A stretch of DNA of 25,492 nt, taken from a virus. The position numbers and the translations under genes are program-made. The stretch covers positions 17,471-42,962 of IMG/VR virus record IMGVR_UViG_3300030419_003063; one strand, 5' to 3'. Below the pieces are notes generated by a model that was not told the DNA's origin, searched no databases, and saw nothing but the letters and a program-made list of their open reading frames with translations. Positions 8,244 to 16,283 of this stretch are shown here, one piece after another. How positions within the stretch are numbered: position 1 is the stretch's first letter; the number at the start of each line of letters is the position of its first letter.

Positions 8244-9272
8244 ATGAAAGAAGGAATTACATTTAATGATGTATTGTTGCAGCCACAATATTCTGACATT
8301 AAAACTAGAAAAGCAATTGATATAGGTAACACATTGTCGGGTTCAACTGTACAATATTTTAAGCTCCCAATTATTTCTGCACCGATGGACACAGTGACAG
8401 AAACATCTATGGTGCAAGCTATAGATGAGTATGGGGGACTAGGTATCTTACATAGATACAACACTATAGAACAACAAGCTAACATGGTTAAGCAAGTAAA
8501 GCTTTTAAGTAAAAATCATAGGGTTGGTGCAGCTATTGGAATAACAGGTGATTTTCTAGAAAGAGCGATTGCTCTATATCATAATGGCGTTGATGTTCTG
8601 TGTCTAGACGTTGCTCACGGCCACCATATATCAACTAAAAACGCATTAGAGAAGCTTTGCAGTCTCTATAAAGGTCATGTACACATAATGGCTGGTAATG
8701 TGGCAACACTGGAGGGCTTTAACGATTTAGCAGACTGGGGAGCCGACTCTATTCGTGTTGGCATTGGTGGTGGCTCTATTTGTTCCACTAGAATTCAGAC
8801 TGGCCATGGCGTACCAACTCTTCAGTCGATTATGGATTGCTCAAGAACCGACAGAAACGCCATGCTAATTGCAGACGGTGGCCTTAAGACTTCTGGTGAT
8901 GTTGTAAAGGCACTCGCTGCTGGAGCAGATTTTGTTATGCTTGGATCAATGCTGGCTGGAACTACAGAATCCCCGGGAGAGTTTATAAGTCGAGGTGCAG
9001 GCAAACAAGGTATGAAAGTATACAGAGGGATGGCCTCTGAGGAAGCCCAGAAGGATTGGAGGGGTAAAGCCAACTCTTTAGAAGGAATTTCTACAACTAT
9101 TTTATACAAAGGAAAGGTTGGAAATGTACTTCAAAGACTAGATAAGGGTATAAGAAGTGGGTTTTCATACTCCGGAGCAAGAAATTTGAGAGAATTGCAA
9201 ACAAAAGCTAAATTTATAAGACAAACAAACTCTTCTATGGTAGAGAGCAGTACTCACATTCTGGTAAAATAA
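8244..9272 (+). CDS. IMP dehydrogenase / GMP reductase family enzyme lacking CBS domains
   Basis: A 342-residue TIM-barrel enzyme of guanine nucleotide metabolism. Visible: the N-terminal [14 protein letters not shown], the substrate block [12 protein letters not shown], the catalytic loop [18 protein letters not shown] with Cys180, [30 protein letters not shown], the flap start [13 protein letters not shown] and C-terminal [17 protein letters not shown]. Bacterial IMPDH is about 490 residues with two CBS domains inserted in the barrel; these are absent, giving the size of GMP reductase. YRGM and ESPGEF recall [15 protein letters not shown] recalls GMPR. The reaction direction is therefore unresolved. 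The ATG at 8244, with GGAG at 8234-8237, is preferred over an upstream in-frame start at 8211 that would overlap the lipoprotein gene. Confidence 0.9.
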   Translation: MKEGITFNDVLLQPQYSDIKTRKAIDIGNTLSGSTVQYFKLPIISAPMDTVTETSMVQAIDEYGGLGILHRYNTIEQQANMVKQVKLLSKNHRVGAAIGITGDFLERAIALYHNGVDVLCLDVAHGHHISTKNALEKLCSLYKGHVHIMAGNVATLEGFNDLADWGADSIRVGIGGGSICSTRIQTGHGVPTLQSIMDCSRTDRNAMLIADGGLKTSGDVVKALAAGADFVMLGSMLAGTTESPGEFISRGAGKQGMKVYRGMASEEAQKDWRGKANSLEGISTTILYKGKVGNVLQRLDKGIRSGFSYSGARNLRELQTKAKFIRQTNSSMVESSTHILVK

Positions 9273-9273
9273 T

Positions 9274-9591
9274 ATGAAGAAAAAGAAATTAGTTTTTGAA
9301 GAAGATGAGAAGAGACACGCAGATTTAAAAATAAAATTAAAACATTATGGAATTAGTCAGGCCAATTTCTTTAGAGCATGTGTTTCTGGTATGATAAATG
9401 ATGATGTTGAGTTTGTAAAATACTTTAATAAAGTGATAGATGAATACACTTATATTAAATCTAAGAAAAAAACTCAAGAGTCTAAAAAAATGCTAACGAA
9501 AGGACTTAAACAATTGGGTGATTTTGGGTTTGCAGATGGTGAAATTGACAATATTTTTGACCTCATCGAAAAAGAACACCCAGATTTGTGA
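9274..9591 (+). CDS. Small helical protein, possibly ribbon-helix-helix-like, 105 aa
   Basis: Starts one base after the previous stop. It has a very basic N-terminus (MKKKKLVFEEDEKRHADLK) and then KLKHYGISQANFFRACVSGMI. A short strand followed by two helices of this kind resembles small phage ribbon-helix-helix DNA- or RNA-binding proteins, but the match is weak. The C-terminal half is charged and helical (KSKKKTQESKK...DNIFDLIEKEH). It is the last gene of the unit that starts at 6132. Function unknown. Confidence 0.75.
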   Translation: MKKKKLVFEEDEKRHADLKIKLKHYGISQANFFRACVSGMINDDVEFVKYFNKVIDEYTYIKSKKKTQESKKMLTKGLKQLGDFGFADGEIDNIFDLIEKEHPDL

Positions 9592-9594
9592 TTT

Positions 9595-9623
9595 TTGATA
9601 ACATCAAGACTATTTAATATAGA
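9595..9623 (+). promoter_or_regulatory. Sigma70-like promoter for the acidic protein gene
   Basis: TTGATA at 9595-9600 (five of six matches to TTGACA), a 17-base spacer, then TATAGA at 9618-9623 (four of six to TATAAT). It lies in the 67-base gap before 9659 and points at that gene only. This gap has no GAATA...CGTC element, so this gene may be read by unmodified host RNA polymerase. Prediction from sequence only. Confidence 0.5.
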
Positions 9624-9658
9624 AAAAAACCATTTTTTAATTTTAAGGAGATCTAATA

Positions 9659-10297
9659 ATGGCTAAGAAAAAATTGTTACTTAACGAAAGTGTTACTCGC
9701 CGCTTCATGAAGCTTGCGGAGTTGAAGCCCTCATATGTATCTAACTTCCTAAAGGAAGCTGAAGAAGGTATGGAAGAGGAAGAGGAAGAAGCTGGTGAAG
9801 AGCCTGTCGAAGAAGCTCCAGAAGCAGCCGAAGAAGGTATGGAAGAGGAAGCTGCGGACATGGAAGAAGAAATGCCAGAAGATGACATGGAAGAAGGCGA
9901 AGCCGAGGCCGAAGACATTGTAATGGATTTCATTAAGAATGCTGTTGCTCCATGGGCAGAAGAAAATGGTGTTTCTATGGACATCGCTGGCGATGAAGAA
10001 GATGAAGAAGAAGAAGAAATGCCAGAAGATGACATGGGCGAAGAAGATGAAGATATGGACATGGGCGAAGAAGAGCCTATGGAGGAAGAAGAACCTATGG
10101 GAGAAGAAGAACCTATGGGAGAAGAGGCAGAAGCAAACAAGGGAATGTATGAAGCTCGTCGTAGACTCAAAAAAGCCAATGTTTCTGTAATTAACGAAGG
10201 GGAATTGATTAATGAAGTGGTCAAACGTGTAGCTCGTCGTCTTTTAAAAGAATCAAAAGCTCAAAAATCTACTCAAAGACGTACAAAAAGGCGTTGA
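9659..10297 (+). CDS. Highly acidic repeat protein with basic C-terminus (possible virion or scaffold protein)
   Basis: 212 residues preceded by AAGGAG. The N-terminal MAKKKLLLNESVTRRFMKLAELKPSYVSNFLKEAE is basic and helical. Residues about 37-165 are mostly Glu/Asp with Met, Pro and Gly, built from repeated EEEMPEDDM and EEEPMG units, interrupted by one ordinary helix (IVMDFIKNAVAPWAEENGVSMDI, near 85-107). The C-terminus is basic (RRRLKKANVSV...VVKRVARRLLKESKAQKSTQRRTKRR). The N-terminal and C-terminal style resembles hypothetical proteins of marine phages that may be head-associated, but I cannot assign a role. It is monocistronic: own promoter upstream, intrinsic terminator downstream. 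High expression is likely. Confidence 0.8.
   Translation: MAKKKLLLNESVTRRFMKLAELKPSYVSNFLKEAEEGMEEEEEEAGEEPVEEAPEAAEEGMEEEAADMEEEMPEDDMEEGEAEAEDIVMDFIKNAVAPWAEENGVSMDIAGDEEDEEEEEMPEDDMGEEDEDMDMGEEEPMEEEEPMGEEEPMGEEAEANKGMYEARRRLKKANVSVINEGELINEVVKRVARRLLKESKAQKSTQRRTKRR
10067..10120 (+). repeat. Three tandem 18-base coding repeats (EEEPM unit)
   Basis: Three head-to-tail copies of an 18-base unit related to GAAGAAGAACCTATGGGA at 10067-10084, 10085-10102 and 10103-10120; the last two are identical. A second dispersed repeat, GAAATGCCAGAAGATGACATG, occurs earlier in the same gene near 9869 and again near 10015. Such units are prone to slippage, so the acidic region probably varies in length between relatives. 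Confidence 0.85.
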
Positions 10298-10311
10298 AGA
10301 GCAAGTAATAT

Positions 10312-10335
10312 GAATATTTTTTAATGTTCTCCGTC
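10312..10335 (+). promoter_or_regulatory. GAATA-N15-CGTC element next to a terminator
   Basis: GAATA at 10312 and CGTC at 10332-10335, the same spacing as the other copies. It lies after the acidic gene and directly abuts the intrinsic terminator at 10340-10374. If it promotes transcription toward 10386, the transcript would start at or within the terminator hairpin. The interior (TTTTTTAATGTTCTC) is less like the other copies, so this is the weakest example. Confidence 0.35.
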
Positions 10336-10339
10336 TTAT

Positions 10340-10374
10340 AAGAGCATCAAGTTAATATTTGATGCTCTTTTTTT
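10340..10374 (+). terminator. Rho-independent terminator after the acidic protein gene
   Basis: AGAGCATCAA at 10341-10350 pairs perfectly with TTGATGCTCT at 10359-10368 around an 8-base loop, extended by A10340-T10369, and is followed by a run of seven T at 10368-10374. It is the only strong intrinsic terminator I found in the window, and it closes the 9659-10297 unit. Confidence 0.93.
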
Positions 10375-10385
10375 ATGGTGATAAT

Positions 10386-10799
10386 ATGTTAGAAGTAATT
10401 TTAGTGTTGGTGCTGATGTTTGTATCTTTCTTTTTCGGAGCCTTTGTAACATTTCTTGGAAATACATCGATGTGTCGAAAGTACTCAAAGGAGATATGTG
10501 TTAAAATGTTACTAATACTCCACTCAATTAACGAAAATATGAAAAAAATCGATTCTGAAAAATATATTAAGATGAAGGAGTCCGGATTTTCCAATAATGC
10601 CATTAAAGGCCAAAGGAATATTGATTCCTACGATTTGCAAAAATGGAGAAACGACATTATAACTCAAATTATTACACGATACCCATTCCCACAAGATTTA
10701 AAATTCAGAGATTATGATGGGGCATTAGACTTTATGCATAATTATTATGCAGAGTTATCAAACATCCCCCCAAAAGAAAAACTTAATAAACAAATATAA
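10386..10799 (+). CDS. Small membrane-anchored protein of unknown function, 137 aa
   Basis: The N-terminus MLEVILVLVLMFVSFFFGAFVTFLG is a single strong transmembrane segment (about residues 2-25), followed by a mostly helical, charged cytoplasmic or periplasmic domain. The ATG at 10386 is preferred because an earlier in-frame TTG at 10359 lies within the terminator stem; its ribosome site is weak (GGTGAT). Near its middle is ESGFSNNAIKGQRNIDSYDLQKW. It is followed after nine bases by the ClpP-like gene. Function unknown. Confidence 0.75.
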   Translation: MLEVILVLVLMFVSFFFGAFVTFLGNTSMCRKYSKEICVKMLLILHSINENMKKIDSEKYIKMKESGFSNNAIKGQRNIDSYDLQKWRNDIITQIITRYPFPQDLKFRDYDGALDFMHNYYAELSNIPPKEKLNKQI

Positions 10800-10808
10800 G
10801 GAGATATT

Positions 10809-11471
10809 ATGAAGTTAACATGGAACAACGGTGAAAAAGAGAAAGTTGATAAAGATAATGAGGAAGAATCTATTGAAGAGGCTAAGTCTGCCCTATTGCA
10901 ACAACTAGAGAGTCCTATGGATAGCATGAGGTCTATGGCGTTGTATGGAGATATTCATGAAGAGAAAGCCTCTGAGATTGTTGGAGGTCTGTTAGCCTTG
11001 CAGCACATGGGTAAATCATGCGAAGAAGAGAGTGATCGGGCCATCGAGATGTTTATTTCAACTTACGGAGGCTGCGCTGATGACATGTTCTCAATTGTTG
11101 ATATTATGTCAGTAGTAAAACAAACTTGTACAATTAAGACAATTGGTATTGGTAAAGTTATGTCTGCTGGTGTACTGGTTCTCGCCTCTGGTACAAAGGG
11201 AGAGAGATATATTGGCAAAAACTGTCGGGTAATGCTTCACTCTGTTAGTGCAGGACATCATGGAACTTTACATAATTTAGAAAATGAGATAGAAGAAGTG
11301 AGAAAATTGCAAGATTTGTATATTGAAAACCTAATTACAAAGACAAACTTAACTAAAAAGCAAATTCGTGCCTTTTTGAGAAGAAAGTCTAATGTCTATC
11401 TTAGTGCAGAAGAAGCTATTAAGTACGGCATCGCAGATAAAATATACGGAGTAGAAGAGGATGGTGAGTGA
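10809..11471 (+). CDS. S14 / ClpP-like serine peptidase
   Basis: 220 residues. It has the ClpP core: FISTYGGCADDMFSIVD (oxyanion GG), the nucleophile Ser119 in GKVMSAGVLVLASG, His144 in VMLHSVSAG and the C-terminal LSAEEAIKYGIADKI. By alignment with E. coli ClpP (DRFLSAPEA), the catalytic Asp position is occupied by Asn195 (NVYLSAEEA); Listeria ClpP1 is known to carry such an Asn. The first 35 residues are charged and have no clear ClpP counterpart. The RBS is AAGGAG. No ClpX or ClpA is in the window. It could be a head-maturation protease of the S14 type or a protease acting on host proteins; the neighbours do not decide. Confidence 0.9.
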   Translation: MKLTWNNGEKEKVDKDNEEESIEEAKSALLQQLESPMDSMRSMALYGDIHEEKASEIVGGLLALQHMGKSCEEESDRAIEMFISTYGGCADDMFSIVDIMSVVKQTCTIKTIGIGKVMSAGVLVLASGTKGERYIGKNCRVMLHSVSAGHHGTLHNLENEIEEVRKLQDLYIENLITKTNLTKKQIRAFLRRKSNVYLSAEEAIKYGIADKIYGVEEDGE

Positions 11472-12363
11472 CAAAGAATTTTACAACGAAGCGTCAGCAG
11501 CAAAATTAGGATGGGAGCCGGAATGGTTTGGTGTCTCTACTTTTGATGAAAGATTAACAAAAGCCGTTAGAGCATGGCAAAGAAAGAATGCTTTGAAAGC
11601 AGATGGGTTGGTAGGTCCGATGACTTATCGTAGGATATGGACAGAAAGAGAAAGTGAGATTTCTGATTACATTAATAAATGTCCACCAGAAAAAGATCAA
11701 TCTTTTATAATCCACAACGGAAAGCCTTATGTTATCAACTGGCCAAAGGTTGTTCTTTGGGACGAAGAGGGGGGACTAAAAGCAGCACAAGGTTCATATA
11801 CCAGTTTTGCCGGCCATGCCGATAGGAAACCAAAGATGTTTGTCAACCACTGGGATGTTTGTCTTAACTCACATTCATGCCAAAAGGTCTTGACGCGTCG
11901 AGGTATTAGCATACACTACATGATAGATAATGATGGTACCATATATCAAGCTCTTGATACGCAACACTCGGCATGGCATGCCGGAGCTAGGAAGAATAAC
12001 TTGGCTTCTATAGGAGTTGAAATAAGTAACGCATATTATGTCGACAAATATCAGAAGTGGTATGTCAAGAATGGATTTGGGGAAAGACCAGTGATTACTG
12101 ATGGCCATGTGCATGGTAGAAGCATGAAACCTTTCATGGGATTTTACGATGTACAAATACAAGCCCTTAAAGCCCTCTGGGAAGCTGTTCACAATGCAAC
12201 AGGTATACCCTACCAAACTCCAACTGGAAGCGAAAAATGGGCGGTTTCTCGCGATGCATCAAGGGCTAAATATAATGGCTATGTATCACACTTCCATTTA
12301 ACCCGAAAAAAGATAGATTGTGCTGGTTTGGATATTGAAAAATTATTAGGAGAAATAAAATAA
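11461..12363 (+). CDS. N-acetylmuramoyl-L-alanine amidase with peptidoglycan-binding domain (endolysin-like)
   Basis: Cleaves the bond between N-acetylmuramic acid and L-alanine in peptidoglycan. Residues about 10-60 form a PG_binding_1 domain (FDERLTKAVRAWQRKNALKA, then DGLVGPMTYRRIW). The amidase_2 domain follows from about 95 to 290: FVNHWDVC with His130, ISIHYMIDNDGTIYQ, the HSAWHAG block, IGVEISN, and SHFHLTRKKIDCAG with His279 and Cys287. The eight-residue H-to-C spacing equals that of the zinc ligands in T7 lysozyme. There is no signal peptide, so it needs a holin or is a virion component. The gene overlaps the ClpP-like gene by 11 bases and the next ATG by 1. Confidence 0.93.
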   Translation: MVSDKEFYNEASAAKLGWEPEWFGVSTFDERLTKAVRAWQRKNALKADGLVGPMTYRRIWTERESEISDYINKCPPEKDQSFIIHNGKPYVINWPKVVLWDEEGGLKAAQGSYTSFAGHADRKPKMFVNHWDVCLNSHSCQKVLTRRGISIHYMIDNDGTIYQALDTQHSAWHAGARKNNLASIGVEISNAYYVDKYQKWYVKNGFGERPVITDGHVHGRSMKPFMGFYDVQIQALKALWEAVHNATGIPYQTPTGSEKWAVSRDASRAKYNGYVSHFHLTRKKIDCAGLDIEKLLGEIK

Positions 12364-14261
12364 TGTCAGATGCATTTGAAAAAATTCTAAATGAAGAAGT
12401 TCTAAGGTTCGTTGAGTACGCTAAAAGCGCCGGTAATTATGATATAATATATGAAGAGAAGGAACCTCTCGTCAAGGCCGACCCAAAGTCAAAAAATCAA
12501 TTTTCTCAAAAAGTAAAGGACTTAATGAAGTACATTCCAAAGTTTGTACCCAATGAGGCATGGGGAAACCCAAATTCGCTTGAGAGACAACAGGTTGATG
12601 ACTTATTTAAGTGGGTTAGAGAAGATGCTGCAAAACAGAAGACGGGCATGGAAGCGGTTGCAACAGCTTTTAAATTTATAACTGACTTGCAAACGAACAA
12701 AGAAGTCCAAGGGACTCGCTTTCAAGCGATGGGTGGCATTCTTCGAAGATTGATCATGTTGGAGTCATTGCGGCACATGATAGAGTCTTATACAGATTCT
12801 TCGGCTGGCTTTGTATTTGAGGGCTTTTTATCAGCTTTGCTGGGCGGCAAGCAACATATTGAAAAAGAGGGCGGAGAACTTCTTATTACTGATGTTACGG
12901 GATTTGCGGGAACTAATGTCCCGGTTGATATAAGTTTAAAATTACTTTCTGGCGGCAAGCCAACTGGAGATAAACTTACACCAGCCACAGGGATTCATGG
13001 GTCATATAAAAATATGCTTGTGCAACTTAACAGCAAGGGCTATATTGTTTATCTAATTGCGTATAAGCAATATATCGAGGGGAAAGAAGGCGCACAATCT
13101 TTATCATTAGGTCAGTTTAACATTGATAGAAATAATTTCTTTGATATAATGCTTGAAACAGGTAATGCTAAAAAACTGATGAGTGTTAAGAAAGAAACAA
13201 TTATAAATATTTTAACTGAAAAAAGAGATTCTGATTTAGCTAAGACAATTATGAGTTTAGAATCCTTTGGTGCTTTAGCTAAAGAATATGAAAAGATGAA
13301 ATCCTATGGCAATGAGCAGCCAGAAGAAGTCGTCACTGAAGAAACAGAGCGCCAAGCTGCTCCAGAAGACCTCAATACCCGCAAGCTGGAGGTTGACCCT
13401 GCTGGTCATTGGCTTAAAGTTGTAAACAAGAGATTAGCCAAATGGGATGCCTATGATGACGGGTTGAGGTTGTTATCGGATTTGAACCAGATGGCCGCCG
13501 CAGAAGGCGGCATGAACCCGGGCGATAGTGGTGAGCGTCTATGGAAAATTCTTCATGATTTAATGGCGGCCACTGGGGAAGCAACAGAAAAAACGCAGTG
13601 GACGATTGGTCGAGATCATTATGAGAAGTTTTCCGGAATGGCTTATGAAAGAGGAGAGGGAACAGAAAAGGTAAGGAAAGATCCAAGGCTCACATACACA
13701 GACTCAGAAGGAAAAGAAGTCCCAGTGACGAGTGTTGGCTCCGCCAAGGCTTATTTCAAAAGTCTCGCCCCCGAAAAGCAAGCTGAATTTGGTAAACAGT
13801 TTGGATTGAGTGGTCGTGCCCTATCAGCAGCCTCTATCGGTCGAGCCTACACAGCCTCGAAAGAACAAGATTATAAACCATTCAGATCTAAGGAGGTTAA
13901 AGCAAGGTACGACTTTACTGACTTAGGAAGTATCACAGTTAATCAAACAAAAATTATGGAGATCGCACAATATTATGCAGATCAAATAACACAGCAAATT
14001 GTTGATGCTTTTAGGTTGCTTACGAGTATCACAGAAAATACAAATCAATATTTTACTCAAACCAATAGACAGTCAGCAGCAGCTAATGCAAGCCAAGCGG
14101 CCGATGGAGCCTCTGGGTTTGAAACAAGAGCAAGGGGTGAATTTGGCTTTAAAGGTCAGTCAGCAAAGCCAGACACACAAGACACTCAGGCGGCATCAGA
14201 CTTTAATTTAAGAAGCGTCGACGCAAGTGGGCGATCAATAAACGAAACAAAGAATAAATAA
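12363..14261 (+). CDS. Large unrecognised protein, 632 aa (possible structural or nuclease-like domain)
   Basis: I cannot name this protein. The N-terminal 150 residues are helical and charged. Around residues 146-200 lies SAGFVFEGFLSALLGGKQ, then GGELLITDVTGFAG and VPVDISLKLLSGG. The D...(D)ISLK arrangement recalls a PD-(D/E)XK nuclease core, but this is a weak motif. The C-terminal 100 residues are Gln/Ala/Ser-rich and low-complexity (TQTNRQSAAANASQAADGAS). The start overlaps the amidase stop by one base; groEL follows after 12 bases. Position between an amidase and a chaperonin makes a virion or assembly role plausible, as inference only. Confidence 0.8.
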   Translation: MSDAFEKILNEEVLRFVEYAKSAGNYDIIYEEKEPLVKADPKSKNQFSQKVKDLMKYIPKFVPNEAWGNPNSLERQQVDDLFKWVREDAAKQKTGMEAVATAFKFITDLQTNKEVQGTRFQAMGGILRRLIMLESLRHMIESYTDSSAGFVFEGFLSALLGGKQHIEKEGGELLITDVTGFAGTNVPVDISLKLLSGGKPTGDKLTPATGIHGSYKNMLVQLNSKGYIVYLIAYKQYIEGKEGAQSLSLGQFNIDRNNFFDIMLETGNAKKLMSVKKETIINILTEKRDSDLAKTIMSLESFGALAKEYEKMKSYGNEQPEEVVTEETERQAAPEDLNTRKLEVDPAGHWLKVVNKRLAKWDAYDDGLRLLSDLNQMAAAEGGMNPGDSGERLWKILHDLMAATGEATEKTQWTIGRDHYEKFSGMAYERGEGTEKVRKDPRLTYTDSEGKEVPVTSVGSAKAYFKSLAPEKQAEFGKQFGLSGRALSAASIGRAYTASKEQDYKPFRSKEVKARYDFTDLGSITVNQTKIMEIAQYYADQITQQIVDAFRLLTSITENTNQYFTQTNRQSAAANASQAADGASGFETRARGEFGFKGQSAKPDTQDTQAASDFNLRSVDASGRSINETKNK

Positions 14262-14273
14262 ACTGGAGGAAAA

Positions 14274-15845
14274 GTGAAAACATATTCTAATAACACATGC
14301 TTACATCAATCAATAGTGGAGGGAGTTAATAAGTTGGCAGACAATGTTGCAACAACATTAGGGCCAAAAGGGAGGAATGTAATTATTAAATATAAAAACA
14401 AGATCCCTTTTGTAACCAAAGATGGTGTTACAGTCGCTAAAGCTGTTACACTAAAAGATCCCTTTGAGAACGCTGCGGCAGAGATTATCAAACAAGCGAG
14501 CCTACAGACCAATTCAGAGGCTGGTGATGGCACAACAACTTCTACTGTTTTAGCCAGAGCAATTATAAATAAAGCTCAAGCTTATATTGCTGCTGGTGTT
14601 TCCCCGGTGGAACTCAAAAGGGGTATGGATAAGGCAGCAGTTCGTATAATGGAGCGATTAACTGAAAACGCAACCCCCATAAAGTCGGTTAAAGACATCA
14701 AACATGTTGCTACAATTTCGGCCAACAATGATTCGGTCATTGGTGACTTAGTATCAAAAGCTGTTGATTTGGCTGGAAAAGACGGTTCTGTGATTATCGA
14801 AGAGGGAAGGAGCAATCAAACCTCACTCGATGTTATAGAGGGCTTTAGGATCGATTCTGGCTATGCTGCTGGTGCTTTCGTGACAGATGAGCGTAGAGCT
14901 ACATGTTATTATGAAAAGCCATTGATTCTTGTGACAGAAGATAAATTAGAAACAGTCGAAGAGATGCTACCAGTACTTGAGCAAGTAGCCAGAGATGGTA
15001 GGCCATTGGTAATTGTCGCTGATGATATTGTTGAGCAAGCACTTGCTGCGCTTATAATGAACGCAGTACGGGGTACCATGAAAATTGTTGCAGTAAAGGC
15101 TCCGAAATATGGAGAAGAAAGAAAAAGCATATTAAAAGATTTGGCTATTTCAGTCGGCGCTACTTATATTAGTAGGGAGTCTGGTGTGCAACTTAATAAA
15201 GTTACATTAGAAGATTTAGGTTCTGCTAAATCTGTAGAAATAAATAAAAATGACTCTTGCTTTGTTGGAGGTAAAGGTGACTATGAAAAAATTGAAAGAA
15301 GGATTGAAGCGGCTAAAGAACAGCTTCGCAATACAGATTCTCCTTACGAAGGCGAAAGAATACAGGATAGAATTACTCGCCTTGCTTCTGGTGTTTCTGT
15401 TATACGAGTTGGTGGTTCTACAGTCGTTGAGATGACAGAAACAAAGCACAGAGTTGAGGATGCACTTGAAGCTGTCAAGGCAGCACAAAAAGAGGGAGTT
15501 GTTTCTGGCGGAGGTGTCGCCCTGTTGAACGCTGTAAAAAACTTAACTGTTGAAACTGAAAACCAAGATCAATCAAGGGGAGTTGACATTATTACCAGTG
15601 CCTGTCAAGAGCCAATCCGACAAATGGCTCGTAACTGTGGAAAATCAGAAGATATAATCATAGACATGTTGACTAACGAAGAGTCAGATGTTGTTGGTTA
15701 TGATTTTAGAAATAGCTCAATTGTTAATATGGTTGAAGCTGGCATCATAGATCCAGTTAAAGTGACTCGGTGCGCACTCAAAAACGCAGTCTCAGCAGCA
15801 GGGACATTGCTAACAACAAACTATGCTGTAATTGAAGTTGAATAA
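14274..15845 (+). CDS. groEL: GroEL-type chaperonin encoded by the phage
   Basis: 523 residues, near the 548 of E. coli GroEL. ATP-site motifs are present: TTLGPKGRNV (28-36), TKDGVTVAK with Asp50, and AGDGTTT with Asp85. The ATPase Asp396 lies in VEDALEAVKAA, followed by EGVVSGGGVAL. The apical part has the usual SGYAAGAFVTDE and KAPKYGEERKSILKDLA. It ends at AVIEVE without the flexible GGM repeat tail. Translation starts at GTG 14274 after GGAGGA; an ATG alternative is not in frame nearby. No GroES is recognisable in the window, so it may use host GroES, an unrelated co-chaperonin, or none. It probably folds phage virion proteins. Confidence 0.96.
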   Translation: MKTYSNNTCLHQSIVEGVNKLADNVATTLGPKGRNVIIKYKNKIPFVTKDGVTVAKAVTLKDPFENAAAEIIKQASLQTNSEAGDGTTTSTVLARAIINKAQAYIAAGVSPVELKRGMDKAAVRIMERLTENATPIKSVKDIKHVATISANNDSVIGDLVSKAVDLAGKDGSVIIEEGRSNQTSLDVIEGFRIDSGYAAGAFVTDERRATCYYEKPLILVTEDKLETVEEMLPVLEQVARDGRPLVIVADDIVEQALAALIMNAVRGTMKIVAVKAPKYGEERKSILKDLAISVGATYISRESGVQLNKVTLEDLGSAKSVEINKNDSCFVGGKGDYEKIERRIEAAKEQLRNTDSPYEGERIQDRITRLASGVSVIRVGGSTVVEMTETKHRVEDALEAVKAAQKEGVVSGGGVALLNAVKNLTVETENQDQSRGVDIITSACQEPIRQMARNCGKSEDIIIDMLTNEESDVVGYDFRNSSIVNMVEAGIIDPVKVTRCALKNAVSAAGTLLTTNYAVIEVE

Positions 15846-15863
15846 AAAATATCTTTAAACGTC
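15840..15863 (+). promoter_or_regulatory. Repeated GAATA-N15-CGTC element, start of the small-gene operon
   Basis: GAATA at 15840 and CGTC at 15860-15863. CTTTAAACGTCTAA matches the copy at 6089 exactly over 14 bases. The AAGGAGG of the next gene begins 8 bases after CGTC, again placing any transcription start very close to CGTC. The first bases are the E-stop codons of groEL. Confidence 0.6.
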
Positions 15864-15887
15864 TAATCATTAAGGAGGAATAACATT

Positions 15888-16283
15888 ATGAGAGTGACAG
15901 TTAATTACAATATTGATTTTAAAGAGGTTGAAAATCTCTTGAACGGTATGCTGGATGAATGTGAAAATAAAATGAAAAAAGTTAATGGACTTTTGGCCAC
16001 AGTTTCTTACGCATTTAATAAGGGTAACCTGATTTTTATGAATGAAGCAATGGACGAACTGCGCCAAACAATGGCTCAAGTTGATTTAGATTTGGCTGAG
16101 GTATCTGAGATGGCTGCTTCTTACTTGCAGGCAAAGAGTTCCTTAGAAGAACCAGCAGAGAAACCTCCAGAGGAGGATCCCACGCCAGCCCAAGAAGATG
16201 TAGAACCCCCAATTCAAGAAGAAGCGGAAGAGGTTATTGATTTGGAAAGTCCGATAATTGATGAAGACTTAGACAATGAGTAA
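15888..16283 (+). CDS. Coiled-coil protein with acidic proline-rich tail, 131 aa
   Basis: First gene after the element at 15840, with a strong AAGGAGG. Residues 1-85 form amphipathic helices (KEVENLLNGMLDECENKMKK and EAMDELRQTMAQVDLDLAEV); residues about 90-131 are Glu/Pro/Asp-rich and probably disordered. No enzyme motif. It overlaps the next start by 8 bases. Function unknown. Confidence 0.75.
   Translation: MRVTVNYNIDFKEVENLLNGMLDECENKMKKVNGLLATVSYAFNKGNLIFMNEAMDELRQTMAQVDLDLAEVSEMAASYLQAKSSLEEPAEKPPEEDPTPAQEDVEPPIQEEAEEVIDLESPIIDEDLDNE

Noticed and set aside
9643-10224. A 193-residue serine-rich reading frame on the minus strand
   Set aside because: It is the complement of the Glu-rich GAA/GAG repeats of the acidic gene and has no ribosome site or independent support.
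14245-14275. A GAATA element before groEL
   Set aside because: GAATAAATAAAC occurs there but no CGTC follows at the expected distance; the gene is close behind the previous one and likely co-transcribed.
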